Positions 1 to 8,361 of a stretch of DNA of 64,000 nt are shown in pieces (positions within the stretch are counted from its first letter, which is position 1; the number at the start of each line of letters is the position of its first letter). The notes beneath the pieces were generated by a model. The model made no database searches and was not told where the DNA came from. It saw nothing but the letters and a program-made list of their open reading frames with translations. Both the position numbers and the translations under genes were made by a program. Source of the stretch: Sphingopyxis sp. LC363. GTDB taxonomy: Bacteria > Pseudomonadota > Alphaproteobacteria > Sphingomonadales > Sphingomonadaceae. The DNA lies in the NCBI RefSeq assembly GCF_000756385.1, contig NZ_JNFC01000034.1, positions 1 through 64,000 on the forward strand, read 5' to 3'.

Positions 1-40
1 CCCCTAACCCCTCCCGCAAGCTGGAGGGGGACTTGGCGGC

Positions 41-1627
41 TTAAAACTTCAAACCCTTCACCGTCTTCACACCGGGCAACTGGCACAGCTGCCACAGCAA
101 AGGCTCGGGCATCGGCGAGTCGAGGCTGAGCAGCAGCACGGCTTCACCGCCCGCGGCGCGGCGGCCGAGATGGAAGGTGCCGATGTTGAGTCCCGCTTCG
201 CCGAGCGCGGTGCCGATGCGGCCGATGAAGCCCGGGGCATCCTCGTTGACGATATAGAGCATATGGCCGTCGAGGTCGGCCTCGACCTTGATGCCGAACA
301 TTTCGACGAGGCGCGGGTCGCCGTTGCTGAACAAGGTGCCCGCGACCGAGCGGTCGCCGGCCTCGGTCGCGACGGTGACGCGGACGAGCGTGTGATAGTC
401 GCCGTCGCGGTCGTGGCGGACCTCGCGCACATCGAGACCGCGTTCGCGGGCGAGGTGCGGGGCGTTGACCATGTTCACGCTGTCCGAATAACGGCGCATC
501 AGGCCGGTGAGCACCGCGGCGGTGATCGGCTTGAGGTTCAGTTCGGCGGCGGCGCCCTCAACCTCGATCGAGATTGTGGTGAGATTGTCGTGCGCGAGCT
601 GGCCGACCAGGCTGCCGAGCTTTTCGGCGAGGCTCATATAGGGGCGCAGCTTCGGCGCTTCCTCGGCCGAGAGGCTGGGGACGTTGAGCGCGTTGGTGAT
701 GCCGCCGGTGAGCAGATAATCGCTGATCTGCTCGGCAACCTGGATCGCGACATTGACCTGCGCTTCGTCGGTCGAGGCGCCAAGGTGCGGGGTGCAGATG
801 AAGTTCGGCGTACCGAACAGCGGATGGTCGGCCGCGGGCGGCTCGGTCTGGAACACGTCGAGCGCGGCGCCCGCGACATGGCCCGATTCGAGCGCTTCCT
901 TCAGCGCCGCTTCGTCGATCAGCCCGCCGCGCGCGCAGTTGATGATGCGCACGCCCTTCTTCGCCTTGGCGATATTCTCGGCCGACAGGATGTTGCGCGT
1001 CTGGTCGGTCAGCGGCGTGTGCAGCGTGATGAAATCTGCCTTGGCGAGCAGGGTATCGAGATCGGCCTTTTCGACGCCGAGCTCGATCGCGCGCTCGGGG
1101 GTCAGGAAGGGGTCGAAGGCGACGACCTTCATGCGCAGCCCCAGCGCGCGCTCGGCGACGATGCTGCCGATATTGCCGCACCCGATCAGGCCGAGCGTCT
1201 TCGAAGTGAGCTCGACGCCCATGAAGTCGTTCTTCGGCCATTTGCCCGCCTGCGTTCCCGTGTTGGCTTCGGGAATCTGGCGCGCGAGGGCGAACATCAT
1301 CGCGATCGCATGTTCGGCGGTGGTGATGCTGTTGCCGAAGGGGGTGTTCATCACGATGACGCCCTTCTTCGACGCCTCCGGAATGTCGACATTGTCGACG
1401 CCGATCCCGGCGCGGCCGACCACCTTCAGGTTCGTCGCGGCGGCGAGGACGTCGGCGGTGACCTTGGTGGCCGAGCGGATCGCGAGGCCGTCATAATCGC
1501 CGATCATCGCGATCAGCTCGTCCTTGGTCTTGCCGGTGATGACGTCGACATCGATGCCGCGTTCCTTGAAGATCGCTTCGGCTTTGGGGTCCATTTTGTC
1601 GGAAATCAGAACTTTGGGAGTGGTCAT
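41..1627 (-). CDS. serA: D-3-phosphoglycerate dehydrogenase
   Basis: Oxidises 3-phosphoglycerate to 3-phosphohydroxypyruvate with NAD, the first step of serine synthesis in the cytoplasm. The 528-residue protein is the long form: catalytic and Rossmann domains (GCGNIGSIVAERA nucleotide fold near residue 148, RGGLIDEAAL further on), an intervening ASB-type domain, and a C-terminal ACT domain beginning around HMLYIVNEDAPGFIGRIG, which in this family mediates serine or allosteric control. It lies 105 nt downstream of serC on the same strand, so the first two pathway genes are probably one unit, although a palindromic repeat sits between them. The ATG start gives the usual N-terminus (MTTPKVLISDKMDP). 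High certainty. Confidence 0.97.
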   Translation of the reverse strand: MTTPKVLISDKMDPKAEAIFKERGIDVDVITGKTKDELIAMIGDYDGLAIRSATKVTADVLAAATNLKVVGRAGIGVDNVDIPEASKKGVIVMNTPFGNSITTAEHAIAMMFALARQIPEANTGTQAGKWPKNDFMGVELTSKTLGLIGCGNIGSIVAERALGLRMKVVAFDPFLTPERAIELGVEKADLDTLLAKADFITLHTPLTDQTRNILSAENIAKAKKGVRIINCARGGLIDEAALKEALESGHVAGAALDVFQTEPPAADHPLFGTPNFICTPHLGASTDEAQVNVAIQVAEQISDYLLTGGITNALNVPSLSAEEAPKLRPYMSLAEKLGSLVGQLAHDNLTTISIEVEGAAAELNLKPITAAVLTGLMRRYSDSVNMVNAPHLARERGLDVREVRHDRDGDYHTLVRVTVATEAGDRSVAGTLFSNGDPRLVEMFGIKVEADLDGHMLYIVNEDAPGFIGRIGTALGEAGLNIGTFHLGRRAAGGEAVLLLSLDSPMPEPLLWQLCQLPGVKTVKGLKF

Positions 1628-1646
1628 TTTGATGATCCTTCAACTT

Positions 1647-1725
1647 CGTCATCCCCGCGAAAGCGGGGACCCAGTTCCAGCGTAGGTGGTGACAGCACTG
1701 GGTTCCCGCTTTCGCGGGAATGACG
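1647..1725. repeat. Paired palindromic REP-like repeats (serC-serA gap)
   Basis: Two inverted copies of one sequence, 1647-1673 and 1699-1725, each holding its own small stem (CCCCGC GAAA GCGGGG and CCCGCT TTCGCGGG). The copies are related to the repeats at 13431-13508 and 58747-58773. This is a dispersed chromosomal repeat; here the RNA would form hairpins between serC and serA and could trim or stabilise the message. Confidence 0.8.
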
Positions 1726-1732
1726 ATGGAAA

Positions 1733-2863
1733 TTATTTGCGAAGTTCGGCGTAGGCCCAGTCGAGCCACGGGCCGAGGGCTTCCACATCGGCGGTGTCAA
1801 CGGTCGCGCCGCACCAGATGCGAAGGCCCGGAGGTGCATCGCGATAACCCGCGATGTCATAGGCCGCGCCTTCCTTTTCGAGCAGGCCAGCGAATTTCTT
1901 GATGAAATCCGCATCGGCACCGGTGACCGACAGGCAGACCGAGGTCTTCGACCGGCTGGCGGGATCGGCGGCGAGGTGGCTCAGCCACTCGCGTTCCTCG
2001 ACGATCTTGTCGAGCGCGGCGGCGTTGGCGTCGCTGCGCGCTTTCAGTCCGTCGAGACCACCCAAGGACTTCGCCCATTCGAGCGCGAAGATCGCGTCCT
2101 CGACCGCGAGCATCGACGGGGTGTTGATCGTTTCGCCCTTGAACACGCCCTCGGCGAGCGCGCCCTTCGACATGAGGCGGAACACCTTCGGCAGCGGCCA
2201 GGCGGGGGTGTGGGTTTCGAGCCGTTCGACCGCGCGGGGACCGAGGATCAGCACGCCATGGCCGCCTTCGCCGCCGAGCACTTTCTGCCAGCTGAAGGTC
2301 GCGACGTCGATCTTGTCCCACGGCAGGTCGTAGGCGAACACGGCGCTGGTCGCGTCGGCGAAGCTCAGGCCCTGCCGATCATCAGCGATCCAGTCGCCGT
2401 TCGGGACGCGGACGCCCGAGGTCGTGCCGTTCCAGGTGAAGAGAACGTCGTTCGACCAGTCGACCTGCGTCAGATCGGGAAGCTCGCCGTAATCGGCGCG
2501 AATGATCGTCGGGTCGAGCTTGAGCTGCTTCGCAGCATCGGTGACCCAGCCTTCGCCGAAGCTCTCCCATGCGAGCGTCGTGACGGGTTTGGCGCCGAGC
2601 ATCGTCCACATCGCCATTTCGAAGGCGCCGGTGTCGGAGCCTGGAACGATGCCGATGCGGTGCGTGTCGGGAAGCTGGAGCATCTCGCGCATCAGGTCGA
2701 TGCAATATTGGAGACGCGTCTTGCCGATCTTCGCACGATGCGAGCGGCCGAGCGATTCGGTAGCTAGTTTTTCGGGGGACCAGACCGGCGGCTTGGCGCA
2801 GGGTCCGGAAGAAAAATAGGGGCGCGTCGGGCGCACCTGTGGCGTCGTCACTTCACTCATCAT
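1733..2863 (-). CDS. serC: Phosphoserine aminotransferase (alphaproteobacterial type)
   Basis: PLP enzyme transferring an amino group from glutamate to 3-phosphohydroxypyruvate, giving phosphoserine; the second step of serine synthesis. The 376 residues begin with RPYFSSGPCAKPP and carry the PLP-lysine region TFSWQKVLGGEGGHGVLILG, as in the alphaproteobacterial SerC subgroup. Two ATG codons follow one another (2863 and 2860). AAGGAG lies just upstream on the minus strand and serves either start. It is the promoter-proximal gene of the serC-serA pair. High certainty. Confidence 0.96.
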   Translation of the reverse strand: MMSEVTTPQVRPTRPYFSSGPCAKPPVWSPEKLATESLGRSHRAKIGKTRLQYCIDLMREMLQLPDTHRIGIVPGSDTGAFEMAMWTMLGAKPVTTLAWESFGEGWVTDAAKQLKLDPTIIRADYGELPDLTQVDWSNDVLFTWNGTTSGVRVPNGDWIADDRQGLSFADATSAVFAYDLPWDKIDVATFSWQKVLGGEGGHGVLILGPRAVERLETHTPAWPLPKVFRLMSKGALAEGVFKGETINTPSMLAVEDAIFALEWAKSLGGLDGLKARSDANAAALDKIVEEREWLSHLAADPASRSKTSVCLSVTGADADFIKKFAGLLEKEGAAYDIAGYRDAPPGLRIWCGATVDTADVEALGPWLDWAYAELRK

Positions 2864-3032
2864 AGTCTCTCCTTGCAGAGAGCTCGCGCGGCGTTGGGAC
2901 CGCGTGGCCCGGCGCCGCGTTTAGGGTCGGGGACGCAACTGTCAAACAAATTGCACGGACCGCGCGAAATTTTCGACGAGTGGAGAAAAAGGTATACAGC
3001 TTGTTAACCATTTCGTCGGTATTTTGACGGCC

Positions 3033-3734
3033 ATGCCGATCCCGACGTTCCTGAAGCCCCGGATCCTGATCGCCGCTACCGCGGCACTCGCGCTTTCCGC
3101 CTGTTTCGGAACGCCCGAGGCGATGAAGAACAGCGGCGGGAAACGGACGTCGGCGAGCAAGCCGAGCCGACCGCAGCCCGTCGGCACACCCTCTTTCACC
3201 AGCGCCGAAGCGCAGCAATGCGCCTTCGACCTCAAGCAGGCCGGCGTGCGCTTCACGCCGCTCCCCAACCAGGATCACGGCGGGGGATGTACCTCGATCG
3301 ATTCGGTGAAACTGCTCGACGTCGGCGTACCGGTGTCGGGGCTCGGCGCGATGACCTGTCCGCTCGCAAAGAATTTCGCCGCCTGGGCGCAATATGCGGT
3401 GAAGCCCGCGGCGCGGAAATTTTTCGGCACCGAGGTTGTGAAGATCGAGACCTTTGGCACCTATAGTTGCCGCAACATCTATGGCGGGCGTTCGGGCCGG
3501 CTGTCGCAGCACGCCTATTCGAACGCGATCGACGTGTCGGGTTTCATCCTCGCCGACGGACGCCGCATCATGCTCGACGGCGGCTGGGACGGCGACAAGC
3601 CGTCGCAAGACTTCCTCCGCGCGCTCCATAAATCGGGCTGCCGCCGTTTCGGCACCGTGCTCGGTCCCGATTACAATGCGGCGCACTATAATCATTTCCA
3701 CTTCGATATGAGCGGCAACGGCTACTGCCGCTGA
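3033..3734 (+). CDS. Extensin-like lipoprotein
   Basis: A 233-residue exported protein of the bacterial extensin-like C-terminal family, a group with a peptidase/VanY-like look (SQHAYSNAIDVSGF and HYNHFHFDMS hold the conserved His and Asp residues). The N-terminus is a signal peptide ending in the lipobox LSAC, so it should be a membrane-anchored lipoprotein. A low-complexity Ser/Lys/Pro linker follows (about residues 30-55). I chose ATG 3033; a TTG at 3024 would add three residues. The four paired cysteines (QQCAFD, GGCTS, MTCP, YSCR) suggest periplasmic disulfides. Function unproven; a role at the cell wall is inferred from the family. Confidence 0.85.
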   Translation: MPIPTFLKPRILIAATAALALSACFGTPEAMKNSGGKRTSASKPSRPQPVGTPSFTSAEAQQCAFDLKQAGVRFTPLPNQDHGGGCTSIDSVKLLDVGVPVSGLGAMTCPLAKNFAAWAQYAVKPAARKFFGTEVVKIETFGTYSCRNIYGGRSGRLSQHAYSNAIDVSGFILADGRRIMLDGGWDGDKPSQDFLRALHKSGCRRFGTVLGPDYNAAHYNHFHFDMSGNGYCR

Positions 3735-3782
3735 AGCCCGTCTGTCTTGGCAAAGTCACGCGGACCGGCTAGCCGTCCGCCA

Positions 3783-4655
3783 ATGGCAGAAGATAAACAA
3801 CCCCATCGTTCGCGTTTTCACAAAGCCAAGGACGACGCGCAGTTCGCCGAACAGGCGACCACCACCCCGCAGACGGCGCACCCCGCCTATAAACTGGCGT
3901 TTCAGGACACGGATTTCCTGCTGCGCGAAGATTTGCGCCCCGTCCGCTTTCAACTCGAACTGCTCAAGCCCGAATTGCTGCTCGACGAGGCCGGGATCGA
4001 ATCGACGCTCGTCGTCTATGGTTCGGCGCGCATCCCCGAACCGTCGCAGGCCGACGGGCTCGAAGCTGCGGCGACCGATGACGCGCAGCGCAACATCGCG
4101 CGCCGGTTGAAGGCGAAAGCCAAATATTATGACGAGGCGCGCGCGCTCGCGCGGCTGGCCAGCCAATATCCGTGCGACGACAAGGGCTGCCGCCATTTCG
4201 TCGTCTGCTCGGGCGGCGGGCCGTCGATCATGGAAGCCGCGAACCGCGGCGCCGACGATGAGGGTCGCGATTCGATCGGGCTCAATATCGTGCTGCCGCA
4301 CGAACAGGCGCCGAACCGCTTCGTGACGCCATCGCTCAGTTTTCAGTTCCACTATTTCGCGCTCAGGAAGATGCACTTCCTGCTTCGCGCGCGCGCGGTC
4401 TGCGTCTTTCCCGGCGGCTTTGGCACGTTCGACGAGATGTTCGAATTGTTGACGCTGATCCAGACGGGCAAGATCAAGCCGATCCCGATCGTGCTGTTCG
4501 GCAAGGAGTTCTGGCAGCGCGTCGTCAATTTCGACGCGCTGGTCGAAGAGGGCGTGGTCAGCGCGCGCGACCTCGACCTCTTCCAGTTCGTCGAGACGGC
4601 GGACGAGGCGTGGAAGATCATCACGGATTTCTACGCGAACATCGAGGAGCGTTGA
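3783..4655 (+). CDS. LOG-family Rossmann protein (TIGR00730, large form)
   Basis: A 290-residue member of the lysine-decarboxylase-like/LOG superfamily. Characterised members are cytokinin-riboside-5'-monophosphate phosphoribohydrolases or nucleotide 5'-monophosphate nucleosidases. Diagnostic motifs are visible: GGGPSIMEAANRGA (phosphate loop) and PGGFGTFDEMFE (PGGxGTxxE catalytic motif). The N-terminal ~100 residues are longer than in short LOG proteins, as in the large bacterial form. I start at ATG 3783; an in-frame TTG at 3747 would add 12 residues. It is cytoplasmic, with no obvious partner. Family assignment firm, substrate unknown. Confidence 0.9.
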   Translation: MAEDKQPHRSRFHKAKDDAQFAEQATTTPQTAHPAYKLAFQDTDFLLREDLRPVRFQLELLKPELLLDEAGIESTLVVYGSARIPEPSQADGLEAAATDDAQRNIARRLKAKAKYYDEARALARLASQYPCDDKGCRHFVVCSGGGPSIMEAANRGADDEGRDSIGLNIVLPHEQAPNRFVTPSLSFQFHYFALRKMHFLLRARAVCVFPGGFGTFDEMFELLTLIQTGKIKPIPIVLFGKEFWQRVVNFDALVEEGVVSARDLDLFQFVETADEAWKIITDFYANIEER

Positions 4656-4667
4656 TCGGAAAATCCT

Positions 4668-4797
4668 CACTGTCGCGAAGCGATGGGGAGGGGGACCGCC
4701 CCGCGAAGCGGATGGTGGAGGGGCCGCAACGTCGCGCCAAAACCCCTCCGTCAGCGCTTCGCGCTGCCACCTCCCCATCGCTGCGCGACAGGGAGGA
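4668..4797. repeat. Imperfect long inverted repeat
   Basis: The gap between two convergent genes holds arms (about 4668-4697 and 4769-4797) that are near reverse complements around TGTCGCGAAGCGATGGGGAGG. A second inner GC-rich stem lies between them. It is a dispersed non-coding repeat family and may act as a bidirectional terminator. No ORF of interest is seen inside it. Confidence 0.65.
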
Positions 4798-4803
4798 GAT
4801 GGG

Positions 4804-5232
4804 TTATTTCTGTTCTTCCAGAAACAGGATCAGCGCCTTGCGATCTGCGGGGTCGATCACCCCGGCGAAGGCCATGCGCGTGCCCGGGACGTCCTTCATC
4901 GGCGCCTTCAGATAGGCGTCAAGCGCGGCTTCGTCCCAGACGCCGCCCTTCGCCTTCATCGCGCCCGAATAGGAAAAATCGGGCTTCGCCGCGACGGGGG
5001 CGCCGACGATGCCGTGCAGATTGGGGCCGATGCCGTTGGCCCCGCCCTTTTCGACTGTGTGGCACGCGACGCAGCGCCGGAAGACCTGTTCACCCATCGC
5101 TGCGGTCGGCGCGACGGCAGGGACCTCGACCGCCGCTTCGCCGCTCGCGGCTGCGTCGTCGGCAGGGGGTTCGCTCTTGCCGCAGCCGGCGAGCGCGAGT
5201 GCGCCCGCCAGCAGCACGGGCGCGAGCCGCAT
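4804..5232 (-). CDS. Lipoprotein cytochrome c (c552/CycA-like)
   Basis: A 142-residue monohaem c-type cytochrome for periplasmic electron transfer. The N-terminus MRLAPVLLAGALALAGCGKS is a lipoprotein signal with lipobox LAGC. The haem site is CVACH, followed by GPNLHG, and the distal axial methionine lies in GTRMAFAGV. The start ATG at 5232 overlaps the upstream cytochrome's stop by one base (TAATG), so the two are translationally coupled. The upstream in-frame extension to 5508 is rejected because it lies antisense-like within the other gene. It is paralogous to its neighbour, probably by tandem duplication. Confidence 0.92.
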   Translation of the reverse strand: MRLAPVLLAGALALAGCGKSEPPADDAAASGEAAVEVPAVAPTAAMGEQVFRRCVACHTVEKGGANGIGPNLHGIVGAPVAAKPDFSYSGAMKAKGGVWDEAALDAYLKAPMKDVPGTRMAFAGVIDPADRKALILFLEEQK

Positions 5233-5894
5233 TATTTCTTGGCTTCGGACGGGGCGGGGGCTGCGGCGTCCGCAGCCGGAGCAGCGGCGCCTTCCTCGGC
5301 CGTGGGGGCCGCGGCAGCGGTCGCTTCGCCTTCCGCCGGAGCGGCGCCCGCTTCTTCCGCCGCGGGTGCGGCTTCGGCGGCGGGCAGCGGCAGGTTCGAA
5401 CCCTGGCTGTTCAAATAGACGATCAGGTTCGCGCGATCTTCGGGGCTGCTGAGCCCCGCGAACGACATCTTGGTGCCCGGCGCATATTTGCGGGGGCTCT
5501 TGAGCCATTCGTCCATGCCGGCGAAGTCCCAGTTACCCGGCACGCCCTTCAGCGCCGCCGAATAGTCGAAGCCCGGAACATGGCCGTGCGGCTTGCCGAG
5601 CGCGCCCCACAGGTTGGGGCCGATGCCATTGGCGCCGCCCTGGTTGATCGTGTGGCACGCGGCGCACTTTGCGAAGACGGCCTCGCCCTTGGCCGGGTCG
5701 GCAGCGGCGAGCAGGTTAGGAAGCGGCACGGCCGATTCGCCGCCACCGGCGCCGGCTTCGGCGTCTTCGATCGGATAACCGGGCTTTTCGGGGGCGTGGT
5801 TGGCGAACAGCATCTGCGACCCGATCGTCAGGCCCAGTGCGCAAATGCCGGCGAACAGCACCCAGCCGGCAATAGTATTGTTGCGATCGTCCAT
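5232..5894 (-). CDS. Membrane-anchored cytochrome c552 (CycM-like)
   Basis: A 220-residue cytochrome c with an uncleaved N-terminal membrane helix (NNTIAGWVLFAGICALGLTIG), a haem site CAACH and an axial methionine in GTKMSFAGL. This is the layout of alphaproteobacterial CycM, which carries electrons from the bc1 complex to cytochrome oxidase. Odd feature: a ~50-residue C-terminal tail of almost only Ala, Glu and Pro, absent from typical CycM. It is the first gene of a two-cytochrome operon, and its stop shares a base with the next start. Confidence in the family is high; the exact electron partner is inferred. Confidence 0.93.
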   Translation of the reverse strand: MDDRNNTIAGWVLFAGICALGLTIGSQMLFANHAPEKPGYPIEDAEAGAGGGESAVPLPNLLAAADPAKGEAVFAKCAACHTINQGGANGIGPNLWGALGKPHGHVPGFDYSAALKGVPGNWDFAGMDEWLKSPRKYAPGTKMSFAGLSSPEDRANLIVYLNSQGSNLPLPAAEAAPAAEEAGAAPAEGEATAAAAPTAEEGAAAPAADAAAPAPSEAKK

Positions 5895-6080
5895 GCTCTA
5901 GCAGCCCCGTTAGCTGGCGCCCGCTAGCCGGGCGCATCTTTGATTTTGAGGCTCCCTTAAAGGGGCGGCGACGGCGGCGCAAGGGGATGAAATCGCCCGA
6001 CGAGCCGAAGGCCGAAGGTCCGGTTGCGCGCGGCGGGCGGGACGGCTATGCGCCGCGGCTCCACCCTGGGAAGGCAATCG

Positions 6081-6974
6081 ATGGGCAGCTATTCGGCTTC
6101 GGCGCAGCATCTGGTCGACGAAATGCGGGCGGTGGCGCTCGCCGAGCCCGGACGCGGACTGGCTTTCCAGGGCGCGCCCGGCGCGAACAGCGACCTCGCC
6201 GCGCGCGAATATGACCCGAATTCGCTGCCGATGCCCTGCTATGCGTTCGAGGACGCGATCGACGCCGTGCGCGAAGGCCGCGTCGACCGCGCGATCATTC
6301 CGATCGAGAACAGCCTGCACGGCCGCGTCGCCGACATCCATTTCCTGCTCCCCGAATCGGGCCTGTCGATCGTCGGCGAGCATTTCCTGCCGATCCGTTA
6401 TGGCCTGATGAGCCGCGACCTGGGGCCGGTGACGCGCGCGATGAGCCACGAACAGGCGCTCGGGCAATGCCGCCACTGGCTGCGCGCCAACAATATCGCG
6501 CCCGTCGCGCACAGCGACACCGCGGGGGCGGCGGCGTGGGTCGCCGACAGCGACGAGGTCGGCCTCGCGGCGCTGGCGCCGCCGCACGCGGCCGAACTTT
6601 ATGGTCTGACGCTGCATGGAACGGGCATGGAGGATGCCGACCACAACACGACGCGCTTCGTCGTGCTCGCGCGCGAACCGCTCGCCGATTTCGCGGCGAT
6701 TGCCGGGCCGCTGATGACGACCTTCATGTTCGAGGTGAAGAATATCCCCGCGGCGCTCTACAAGGCGCTCGGCGGCTTTGCGACCAACGGCGTCAACATG
6801 ACCAAGCTCGAAAGCTATCAAACCGGCGACAGTTTCGCGGCGACCAAATTCTATGCCGACATCGTCGGCGCTCCCGGCGACGAGCGGATCGACCGCGCGC
6901 TCGAGGAGCTCGATTTCCAGACCAAGTCGCTACGCCTGCTCGGCACCTATGCGCAGGCGCGGACGCGTCCATGA
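6081..6974 (+). CDS. pheA: Prephenate dehydratase
   Basis: Decarboxylates and dehydrates prephenate to phenylpyruvate, the committed step to phenylalanine. This is a monofunctional 297-residue form without chorismate mutase. The catalytic domain shows FQGAPGANSDLAA, IPIENSLHGRV and the catalytic Thr-Arg-Phe in DADHNTTRFVV. A C-terminal ACT domain (MTTFMFEVKNIPAALYKALG... LESYQ) is the phenylalanine-sensing site in the family. ATG 6081 has GGGAAGG just upstream; earlier in-frame starts (TTG 6024, ATG 6048) lack this. It stands alone and is followed by a strong hairpin. Confidence 0.95.
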   Translation: MGSYSASAQHLVDEMRAVALAEPGRGLAFQGAPGANSDLAAREYDPNSLPMPCYAFEDAIDAVREGRVDRAIIPIENSLHGRVADIHFLLPESGLSIVGEHFLPIRYGLMSRDLGPVTRAMSHEQALGQCRHWLRANNIAPVAHSDTAGAAAWVADSDEVGLAALAPPHAAELYGLTLHGTGMEDADHNTTRFVVLAREPLADFAAIAGPLMTTFMFEVKNIPAALYKALGGFATNGVNMTKLESYQTGDSFAATKFYADIVGAPGDERIDRALEELDFQTKSLRLLGTYAQARTRP

Positions 6975-6980
6975 TGTGGG

Positions 6981-7060
6981 CGGCACCGGCCCGCTCTCCC
7001 TCCCGGCCTCCCCGACGATAGTAACCTGGGGAGGGCGGGAGGGAGAGCGGGCCGGTGCCG
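6981..7060. terminator. Bidirectional terminator-like hairpin
   Basis: Arms 6981-7013 and 7028-7060 are reverse complements at 32 of 33 positions, with a 14-nt loop, between the convergent pheA and CDP-alcohol transferase genes. There is no clear U tract on either strand, so it is either an intrinsic terminator without a U-run or a protective 3' hairpin. Confidence 0.75.
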
Positions 7061-7076
7061 CTTCTTCGACGTCAGC

Positions 7077-7751
7077 TCAGTTGCCCCGGCGGCGGAGCAT
7101 TCGCGCCGTTGCCGAGGTCTGGACGATGAACAGCGTGACGAGGATGCTCGAGACGACGATCGCGAACAGGTCGAAGGCGGAGAAATTGGTGCCTTTTATG
7201 TCGGCCCCGCCGATGATCGGCATCGAAATGGTCATCGCCATCAGCATCAGCCGCAGCTCGGTCGGCCCGCCCGCCATGTAGGACAGGCGGAATTCCCCGA
7301 GGATCTTCGCCGAAATGAAGGTGTGGATCGAGAGCAGGAAATAGCCGATTACCCCCATCAAGGCGACGTCGAGCCGCATATAGGGGCTCATGCCGATCGC
7401 GCTGATCATCAGCAGCGTTGCGATCGCGTCGACGCTGTGATCGACGAAATAGCCGTAATTGGGGCGTTCGATGCCGCGCCAGCGAGCAAGGCTGCCGTCG
7501 AGCGAATCGCCGAACCAGTTGACGATATAGCCGGCGAGCGACAGGCCGAGCCATTCGCTGTCGAACCAGCTGAGCAGATAGCCCGCCGCGACGAGCACCG
7601 CGCCGGCGAACCCAAGCGTGGTCAGCTGGTCGGGCGTGACCCAAGCGGGCAGGCGCGCGCACAGCCAATTGAGAAGGCGGCGCTCACTGCGCGCGAGGAT
7701 ATTCTGCTGGATGCGGACCGGCGCCTTGGCGACGGGTTCGAACTTGCTCAT
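7077..7751 (-). CDS. CDP-alcohol phosphatidyltransferase family protein
   Basis: Integral membrane enzyme that moves a phosphoalcohol or phosphatidyl group from a CDP-linked donor to an acceptor alcohol. The signature DxxDGxxAR(x9)GxxxDxxxD is complete (GDSLDGSLAR then GYFVDHSVD, about residues 66-90), giving all four metal-binding aspartates. About six hydrophobic helices fit the 224-residue length. The acceptor cannot be read from sequence: phosphatidylinositol- and phosphatidylglycerophosphate-type enzymes share this motif. Single-gene unit, facing pheA tail to tail. Confidence 0.88.
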   Translation of the reverse strand: MSKFEPVAKAPVRIQQNILARSERRLLNWLCARLPAWVTPDQLTTLGFAGAVLVAAGYLLSWFDSEWLGLSLAGYIVNWFGDSLDGSLARWRGIERPNYGYFVDHSVDAIATLLMISAIGMSPYMRLDVALMGVIGYFLLSIHTFISAKILGEFRLSYMAGGPTELRLMLMAMTISMPIIGGADIKGTNFSAFDLFAIVVSSILVTLFIVQTSATARMLRRRGN

Positions 7752-7869
7752 GGGGACCCTTTGTTCCGGCCGTCACAAAAGTGCCGGTCGTATGTCATCG
7801 ATCCGTCATAGAGACAAAGTTGTGCGGGCGAAAGGGTGGCGCGGTCGGTGCGACGTGCCTTCGCGCCGG

Positions 7870-8361
7870 TCAGTCGCGCCAGGGGCCGATTTCGCCGACC
7901 TCGCCGATCGTGCGGTAACGGACCGCATCATCGACCCACGCCACCTCCCACATCGGCGCGGGTCGCGCCCATTCGCCGATCACGAACAGCGGCAGCCGGT
8001 TTGCCTTCACGAAGGCGAGGTCGTCGGTGGTCGGGCCGGGAACGACCGTTTCGGACCGCTGATGCAAGCGGACGACGGCAAGCGTGCCGGCGGGCGGCGC
8101 GGGGGGCGACTGGCGCACCGGAAACCCCATGCCCCCCGCCACGACCGGATAGCCCTTGTCGTCGCGGCGGATCAGCAGCACCTTGTCGGCGTTCGCATAG
8201 GGCCCCTCGACCGGCCGCCCGGCGACCTTGCGTCCCGCGATTGCGGCGAATTCGCGCAGGTCGGTGTCGGCGATGGGTGACGGCGCTGAGACGGCGGTCT
8301 CCGGCGGCACGGCCGCGGGCTCGGCAGCGAGCGCCGCGACGAACAGCAGCGCGGCGATCAA
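7870..8361 (-). CDS. Secreted protein of unknown function coupled to polA (JAB-like?)
   Basis: A 163-residue protein with a short signal peptide (MIAALLFVAALAAEP). Its ATG overlaps the polA stop by four bases (ATGA), so it is translated with polA. The body shows KVLLIRRDDKGYPVV, then RLHQRSETVVPGPTTDDLAFVKANRLPLFVIGE. To my eye this follows the strand order and 'H...S..D' spacing of the DUF4329/JAB-like metalloprotease fold, though the usual second metal histidine is not clear. Function unknown. The pairing of an exported protein with DNA polymerase I may only reflect genome compaction. Confidence 0.75.
   Translation of the reverse strand: MIAALLFVAALAAEPAAVPPETAVSAPSPIADTDLREFAAIAGRKVAGRPVEGPYANADKVLLIRRDDKGYPVVAGGMGFPVRQSPPAPPAGTLAVVRLHQRSETVVPGPTTDDLAFVKANRLPLFVIGEWARPAPMWEVAWVDDAVRYRTIGEVGEIGPWRD

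Noticed and set aside
170..1723. A 517-codon plus-strand open frame opposite serA
   Set aside because: Antisense mirror of serA, ending in the REP repeat; no recognisable fold.
4683..5927. A 414-codon Arg-rich plus-strand frame over the cytochrome genes
   Set aside because: Composition (Arg/Pro/Ser) is that of an out-of-frame GC-rich read; the opposite strand has two clear cytochromes with haem motifs.
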